The notes beneath the pieces are model-generated. The model was not told where the DNA came from. It saw only the letters and a list, made by a program, of their open reading frames with translations, and did not search any database. DNA of 64,000 nt, from contig NMRA01000069.1 of NCBI GenBank assembly GCA_002633005.1, positions 696,233 through 760,232 on the forward strand, written 5' to 3'. This document shows, piece by piece, positions 58,060 through 64,000 of this stretch. The stretch's first letter is position 1, and the number at the start of each line of letters is the position of its first letter. The DNA comes from Phoronis australis (lineage: Eukaryota; Phoronida; Phoronidae). A program made the position numbers and the translations under genes.

Positions 58060-60136
58060 CCATTCACCTATTTCACGAAAGCGCCATCTTCCCGCGCCAT
58101 CTTTAAATACTGATCGAAAATGAGGCACACTGATAAAACCTCGTGAGCGGTCATCAGTTGGCCTTGATGGTGTACTGTGCAGTGCCTGAACGTACCAATT
58201 CCAACTCGTCGGTATCCTTCCCAGGGATATACTTAGCCACTCGCCCAGTCGCCAATGCGAGTAAAAATGGTGCTGGGCGAGTAGAAGTTGACTTGCCGGT
58301 CGCCCAGGTGGCGAGCGAATTTCAAAGCGCAAAAGCACTATATATCGTTGCCCAGATGAATATGAATAATTTTCCTCCTCCTTGTGCTGTTTTTATCATG
58401 AATTTAAGGTTCAGTTTGGTCATCGTGTCGATGCTCCGGCAGTAAAAAACATCGGCGCAGTGCGACCCTACCGATTCAGTACATGTCACCCGTTACGTGA
58501 TTCGTCAAAAAAATCACAGTGTTTGATCGTGCACAAAGAATTTGTGGACTAGTCCGAAACGAAGAAAAGGGGAGAAAGGTGGAAGACCGGTCCATGTGCT
58601 CATAGCAAATGAAATATCATATTTCTTGGAACTGATTCCTTTTTGTAATGTACAATGTCATTTTAGCCAAAATTATTTTGATAACATAAGCGCCCATGCC
58701 CCTATAAGCGTCCCCACTCATTTCCAGACTTCGCTAAAATAAGCGCCCAGTCCGTGAATGTGTAATAAGTGCGAAAAATTTCTTATCTCACAGTTCTAAA
58801 ATTCTCCAGTAATGTATTCAATTTATCAATAATATCCGACAGTCCTGAAAAATCATTGTGCGCGGAATTTCTAGTAGACCACGAGCCTCGCCCCTATGTT
58901 GGTATTTAGCCGTGACTGTACACTTAAAACCGTTCCGCAGTGCTTCAAAAAAAAACGCAAAAGATTTGCTGATCTTGCGAGGAAAGTGTCACACTATATG
59001 GTCTGGCCCTTCGAACAGACGCAGCGTACTGGTCAACGGGATTGGTATTGTATCTTTCCCGTACAGATTTTCTCCCACAACAGGAATCCCAGATTGCTTT
59101 GTACACGTAAAATTATAAAAACCGCGTGGGAAACTTGGCCAAGAAGCGCGCGCTAGGGCCTACATGAGATAAATATAACTACATATACAGCTCATTGGGC
59201 CTGCTACTCTGGCAAATGAACAGTGATGACACGTACGCACTCGCTCACTCGGTGCACACCTGTTGACTCACTTCAATACAAACGTCACGTGACAACAACT
59301 AAGTGTTCGTCCAGATTTTTCTTGTTGCGGGGTGCGATCTAGTGCAGATTTTGACTTAATCAGCGGTTAATCCCGACTCCGAGTCCACAGGAACTTAAGA
59401 ATTTTAAGAAATGCTATTTGGAAAACTTAAGGAGGATTTGAGGTAATTTGAGTCGAAACTATTTTTACTCAAGAATTCAAGTTGTCCTATCGACGATCGC
59501 GAAGCAGCGACGCATCAGTCGGCAAGTTTTCGCCCTGGGATTTCAGCACATTTTTTTTAAAAAGATTAACAACAGAGTTTGATAGCAATGCACCACAGTT
59601 TTGTAGAAACTCTGTCATAGGTTACACATACGTCACAGCGGAGACCGGGTTTTAACCGCTGTAAGCTACAAAAAGCGTCCCCCTGGACGCTAATTGTTAG
59701 GGCAAATAGGGTAGCCCTAATAGATGGTGACATCAGTGCACGAAACGATGATTTTTATTTAAACTATTAGCAAGTTTGTGGTGACTGGCGCCAACGGCCG
59801 GGTGACTGAACTTCGGGGCGAGTAGATTTTCTGGCTCCGGCACTCGCCCAGCTGGAGAGCAGGATTTTTCAAGACTAAAAGCCTGGGTAAATCCCTGACT
59901 TCCACTTTTCCAAAAAAAGGGAAAACTACGCAGGAATGGCTGAAGAGGGTAAAAGTTTAGTTGCCGTGCGTATTGGTATGTTTTTGGAGATCGATTCAAC
60001 ATCAGACAACTTGATTTTTGGTAACGTTGATAAGTCTTTTGACCACACCACCTTGCAGGACGATGCCATGTTTGTCAAGGCGCCTCGTTTTCGATCAACA
60101 CGACAGCAGCGCCCCGCGTTCGTGAAATAGGTGAAT
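58060..60136. mobile_element. About 2.1-kb TIR element, no intact transposase seen
   Basis: ATTCACCTATTTCACGAA at the left is repeated inverted at the right (TTCGTGAAATAGGTGAAT). The subterminal GATCGAAAA-GAGGC motif is likewise inverted. Interior is GC-richer than its surroundings. Its ORFs (up to 109 codons) show no recognisable transposase. Confidence 0.6.
58222..59897. mobile_element. Nested 1.7-kb element with CAGGGAT ends
   Basis: CAGGGATATACTTAGCC at the left and GCCTGGGTAAATCCCTG at the right are inverted, with further inverted CACTCGCCCAG motifs inside. It sits entirely within 58060-60136. CAGGG termini suggest hAT. The flanks share CTTCC but no perfect duplication. Confidence 0.5.
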
Positions 60137-60446
60137 AAGAGGGAGTGTGGGAGTCTTAGAATTGTTGCTTCCTTTTATGTCAACACACTGATGCATATTG
60201 GAAGACACATTTTCAATTGGAGTGGTGAACTTGATGACATCTGGTGTTTGATATAGGCAATATAAGGGCCAGTATTTATATAATAATAACTATATATTTT
60301 ACACAATCAGACTAGCTCTCAGCAGTGACATCAATATCTTTGGTCCTTTGTGTTAAGTTTCCTTCTCGTTCTGACAATTGAAAGCTACTGAGCATGTGTC
60401 CACTAGACTGTATAGGGCTTCCTCTTATCAAAAACCTTTCCGAAAA

Positions 60447-60685
60447 TTAGAGGTCATATTCACAGATAAAACCGAAAAGTTGATTGTCGGACACATCAGC
60501 CCAGTGAGGCCAGCTTCTCGAGGTATAAGCTATGTAATCTTCTCTGTTCCGCGGTTTGGTTTCTCCCTCGTCCGTTGCCCAGTTGGTGTAGCCCAATGGT
60601 CGGTTAGTCGTCTCCCACACCCAATGTCCCTCGCGCCGTCGATCAGTTCCACCCGTGAGATATTGACCTGGCCGAACCGGTGATT
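60447..60685 (-). CDS. C-type lectin B exon 3: second half of CTLD
   Basis: Acceptor gtctgtttgcag. It encodes GGTDRRREGHWVWETTNRP to GFICEYDL, stop TAA at 60449-60447. Confidence 0.93.
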
Positions 60686-63187
60686 CTGCAAACAGACATA
60701 ATAAACTGCAATTTGATACCTTTTAAGTTAGTTAAGGGCTCAGTTTGGCAACCTGGAGCTCGGCACGCAATGCGACTTCAGAGTGTGTTTGGTGACTTGG
60801 TCAAATCCCAAATCGCCATGAAGATAAAGATGAGATTCTACCGCATGTTTTTAGAATATTTTGTAGAACTCTAAAAAATGAAGGAATTTGCCTAACTTAT
60901 GAGCATGATATCTCAGAAGTGACCATGCAAAACTTTCACAAACTATGCTCTATACACTGTTCTGCTAGTGTGTGTTGCACTTTTGAACGAGGGGCCATAA
61001 AAATCTTGGACTTTTTACAGATTTTCATGGCAAAGTCTAAATTTGCAAATCAAAACAAAATGATATAATGTTTTTGAGATCTCTTCTTGAACACTAACAT
61101 CAACAAAAATTTGGTGATGTTATTGATAATCGTTGTTTTGTTATCAAATACGTTAACTTTCTTTTTCATTAGCTTTTGCTAAAAATATGTCTTTGTATGA
61201 CCTAATTAATGATACATTTATGTTATAAAGTCGAAATCTAATTTTATAGGCTGGGCCCCTTTGTACTTTCAGAAAGTAATAATTTTACTTTTGTAGAGAT
61301 TTGGCTTAATACACGGACTTGGCAACAAAGTTCTATATAACCTTAAACTCATGTTAGTAATAGAACGTAAATGAGGTTGCAAACATTTAAGTCATGCCAA
61401 CACGCCATCTGTTGGCCACATCACATGACCTAATGAATATAAGTCTGAAAATGAGGATAATTCTGTGAATATCATTTTAATGTTACTACTTACTCCTCAT
61501 CAGTGCAGATAGCTGCATTATCAGGAAATGATCCTCAGCGTAACTGTCCACCTCCGCTAAGTAAGAAGACATCTGCTTACAGCTTCTCCTGGCTTTTGTG
61601 CGGTTGACAGGTACGCTGCCAAAGAAGTAGCAACTGGTGTTGAATTTCTTGAAACCGTCCGCACATTTTCTTTCTTGCTGAGGGTTGAGACCTGGCGTTT
61701 GAGTAATATCGGTAAAAATCTTACAATGGTCCCAATCTTAATTATTAATATTATTATTAATAATCATTGAGATCTTTTACGGTTAAGTTTACTCAAATTT
61801 AAGATAACGGCCAAACTTATCGTTTTTTTATTTTTCAAATACTGTATTATTTGTCAAAAATGCTCAAAATTTCTCCCTGTGTTCATCCATGACATTAGCA
61901 AATGTTTTCTAATAATGAAATAAATTTGTTTTCTTTTTACTATTCTTGAAAATTTTGATAAAATAAAACTTTGCTGTTCCGGTATCTTATGTTCTAATTT
62001 GAAGGAACTACCATATTTCTAATGGCTTGGGATTATAAATTTTACAATTTTACTTCTCTGTACAGAACTTGATTATGGAATGCAGTTGGAAGATAAGCTT
62101 TCTCATTACATAATGTTACTGGAGGGCAGTTTTGCTGCTTACATTGTTTATGAAGCACTCACATAATTGCAGCTGCCACTGGATGTATGGTAAAGTTCTT
62201 CAATTTAGGATGGCCTGTAAAATTTGGGACAAAGATATTCCAGTAGAAATTGAATGTTCTTGATTTTGAAAATTAGTGTTCAACATAATTCTCGAATTTC
62301 AAACACAGCATTCTGTATGAATTGAGTCTGAAAATAGACCTGGGCAGTTGAACTTTGCTATGTTCTTCTTGTGTCTGAATTTGGATTTGAGCAAAGCAAT
62401 TATTTTTCGCTGTCCCAAATTGGAGAATTTTTACTGTAGTTTAGTATCAATTAGTATGGAGACTTGAGAACAACCCATGGCTGTTGTCAGCAAATTTCAC
62501 GATCGGCATGCAGTGCAAACTGTGCTACTCTGTGGCTTACTATATTCAGTTATTACCGTGGTGATTTATCACTGAAAGTCTCTAAAACGCAGCAATTCTT
62601 TTTAGAATTTATTTTGAAATTTTGATCAAAATTGAACCCCAGGACTGCAGTAGTCCTAGAAAAAAATACTGGGCAAGGCCTAGACCTAAAGGTAAAGGAA
62701 AGCTTTTCTAAATACTGTTTTGTATCAATTAAATATTATGGTAAATTTACGTAAACCTATGCCATTCTCTGACAGAAGTGATCCATGACTTGGAAAGGTT
62801 TGGAAACGGTGTCCCACTGTCATGCCCCCCTCCCCCCCACCATCCATGCCTCGTCTTGGGTTAGTCAACATCTCTACACTGTGTCTTACCTTGTACTTTA
62901 CGCAGCATGCCAGTCAGCTGCTGCATAAAATTGTTCAGTGCTGCCATCTGATGCTGCATTTTTGTCGCCAAGCCTTCCATTCCCGTCGGTGATACCGTCT
63001 GTGTGCTGTTGACTTGGGGCCACACATTTGTGACATTCTGCAATCCTTGAGTGATCCCATCCAACGGGTTCTGCAAGTGCTCGTTAAATTGTTGCCAAAA
63101 ATCATCAATGATTCCTGCAGAAAGAGTAATGTTGATCAGAAGAAAACAAAAACACAGTTTGAATTTTGATACTCTTGCAACCGCCAT
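60447..63187 (-). CDS. Secreted C-type lectin domain protein B (244 aa), tandem paralogue of A
   Basis: Exons 62890-63187, 61494-61691 and 60447-60685 with the same phases as copy A and the same total length (735 bp coding). Signal peptide KLCFCFLLINITLSAG; neck with LQNVTNVWPQVNSTQ and MQHQMAALNNFMQQL; CTLD with KCADGFKKFNTSCYFFG, RRSCKQMSSYLAEVDSYAED, GTDRRREGHWVWETTNRP, GYTNWATDEG and HWADVSDNQLFGFICEYDL. It shares with A the missing C2-C3 cysteines and the absent EPN/QPD triplet, so those losses predate the duplication. Both copies lie in the same orientation about 6 kb apart. Confidence 0.93.
60757..60820 (+). repeat. Dispersed repeat, copy 2
   Basis: Shorter relative of 46860-47000, in the intron of lectin B. 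Confidence 0.45.
61494..61691 (-). CDS. C-type lectin B exon 2: first half of CTLD
   Basis: Acceptor ctcaaacgccag (weak pyrimidine tract) and donor gtaagt. 198 bp, exactly as in A. Confidence 0.93.
62890..63187 (-). CDS. C-type lectin B exon 1: signal peptide and neck
   Basis: 99 codons plus one base, donor gtaaga. Signal peptide followed by a glycosylated helical neck. Confidence 0.92.
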
Positions 63188-63210
63188 GATGTTCTTGTCC
63201 CACTTGGTCT

Positions 63211-63350
63211 GTGTGTGTGTATGTGTGTGTGTTTGTTGACTTCAACTTCCAAGCTGTTGTAGTTGGTTGTGCTTCCCGTTATTTATCCAGTCAGTTACTA
63301 AGCTGTTGTAGTTGGTTGTGCTTCCCAGTTCAATTTATCCAGTCAGTTAC
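63211..63350. repeat. TG microsatellite and 55-bp tandem duplication upstream of lectin B
   Basis: A TGTGTG run at 63210-63235 is followed by two units AAGCTGTTGTAGTTGGTTGT + GCTTCCC...ATTTATCCAGTCAGTTAC. They occupy the position where lectin A has its TATA box, so lectin B's promoter has been rearranged. Confidence 0.75.
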
Positions 63351-63359
63351 GCAAGACCA

Positions 63360-64000
63360 AAACCCGGGATCTAGCTGCTTATCTCACTGTTTAGATCTGT
63401 CAACATAAGTGTCTTCCGGCCAATCCAAGTGTCTTCCAGGATATGTCACTGAACCCTCGATCATTACGCAACTGGATCATACTTGACCGTGAGAATGGTG
63501 TAAGAAGGAAACTAAATTTTTTGACACACTCTATGCACTTAAAATAAAACAGAAAATCATTTTGTTCTGTAGTGTTTTCGTTCGTTGGGCCATGAGAAGC
63601 ATACAGTTGTACGCATTTTAGCACACAAAGTGACACCAGTTGCTGATCAAGTAGTAGGTATACCATTATGAAAAGAACTAGATATCCAGAAATGTACCAG
63701 TTGGAGCCCCCAACTATTCATAGCAAATGAAGACACCCACATGTTTGTAAATTGCAGAACCCAATAGGGTCAACAACTAACGGACCATCAGTTACACTGT
63801 GGTCATGTAACACTTAACCACAGTTATTACAAAATTCTGTGATCTTTTTATCATATTTTTACTGTAGCAGGATCTTAAGGACCTCTGTTATTCATAAGTG
63901 GTTGATTTACATTAAAGCTTATATCAAGTAGTCATGTTTTTCATAGTGTCTTTATTGAAAAACGATAAACCAGACCCTATTCTTCAACACCCATTCCCAT
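63360..64000. other. Intergenic, nothing recognised
   Basis: No exon-like ORF, repeat terminus or RNA gene could be supported to the window edge. Confidence 0.5.

Noticed and set aside
58009-58338. 109-codon minus-strand ORF as a transposase fragment
   Set aside because: Arg/Ser/Pro-rich translation of a GC-rich TIR region, with no catalytic motif.

Overview
This is a 64 kb piece of an animal nuclear genome. The genes are split into short exons with GT/AG junctions, the introns are AT-rich, and there are many small non-coding transposable elements. I recognise a complete HBP1-type HMG-box gene and two C-type lectin genes. Intron sizes, base composition and lectin style suggest a non-vertebrate bilaterian, perhaps a mollusc or an invertebrate deuterostome. 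I cannot fix the phylum from the sequence alone. All identifications come from reading translations and splice signals; no database search was run.

Layout. (1) 2.3-20.3 kb, plus strand: the 3' eleven exons of a large gene, whose 5' end lies left of the window, encoding 1224+ residues with armadillo/HEAT-like helices at both ends and a 730-codon acidic, Ser-rich exon between them. All exon phases join. (2) 24.1-39.9 kb, minus strand: a complete 13-exon HBP1 gene (560 aa) with an AXH domain and an HMG box. It also has two N-terminal zinc fingers, which I do not recall in vertebrate HBP1. (3) 44.2-51.0 kb, plus strand: a small predicted gene (about 176 aa, coiled-coil start) of unknown function. 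(4) 51.4-54.6 and 60.4-63.2 kb, minus strand: two tandemly duplicated three-exon genes, each for a secreted 244-aa C-type lectin. The first gene and HBP1 converge, with poly(A) signals of both strands crossing at 21.5 kb. The small gene converges on the first lectin gene.

The rest is mostly repeats. The dominant family is present in seven places (1-1890, 9994-11893, 15194-16614, 26926-28422, about 29370-30650, 44300-44640, 56172-57512). Its copies contain a tandem array in which a CTAGTGGC core recurs at 161-144-145 bp, a 450-bp higher-order unit. Read on the other strand, the core looks like the CTCF binding consensus (GCCACTAGGNGGCGC). Complete copies have a 30-bp palindrome at one end and an 11-bp inverted half of it near the other, which is the layout of Helentron-associated or pearl-type non-autonomous elements. 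Other items include several TIR elements with visible target duplications, a compact heat-shock-type promoter (four HSE clusters plus a TATA box) in an intron, and a minisatellite grown out of an HBP1 splice acceptor.

The recognised genes do not form an obvious pathway: HBP1 is a nuclear transcription factor, the lectins are secreted recognition proteins, and the other two products are unknown.
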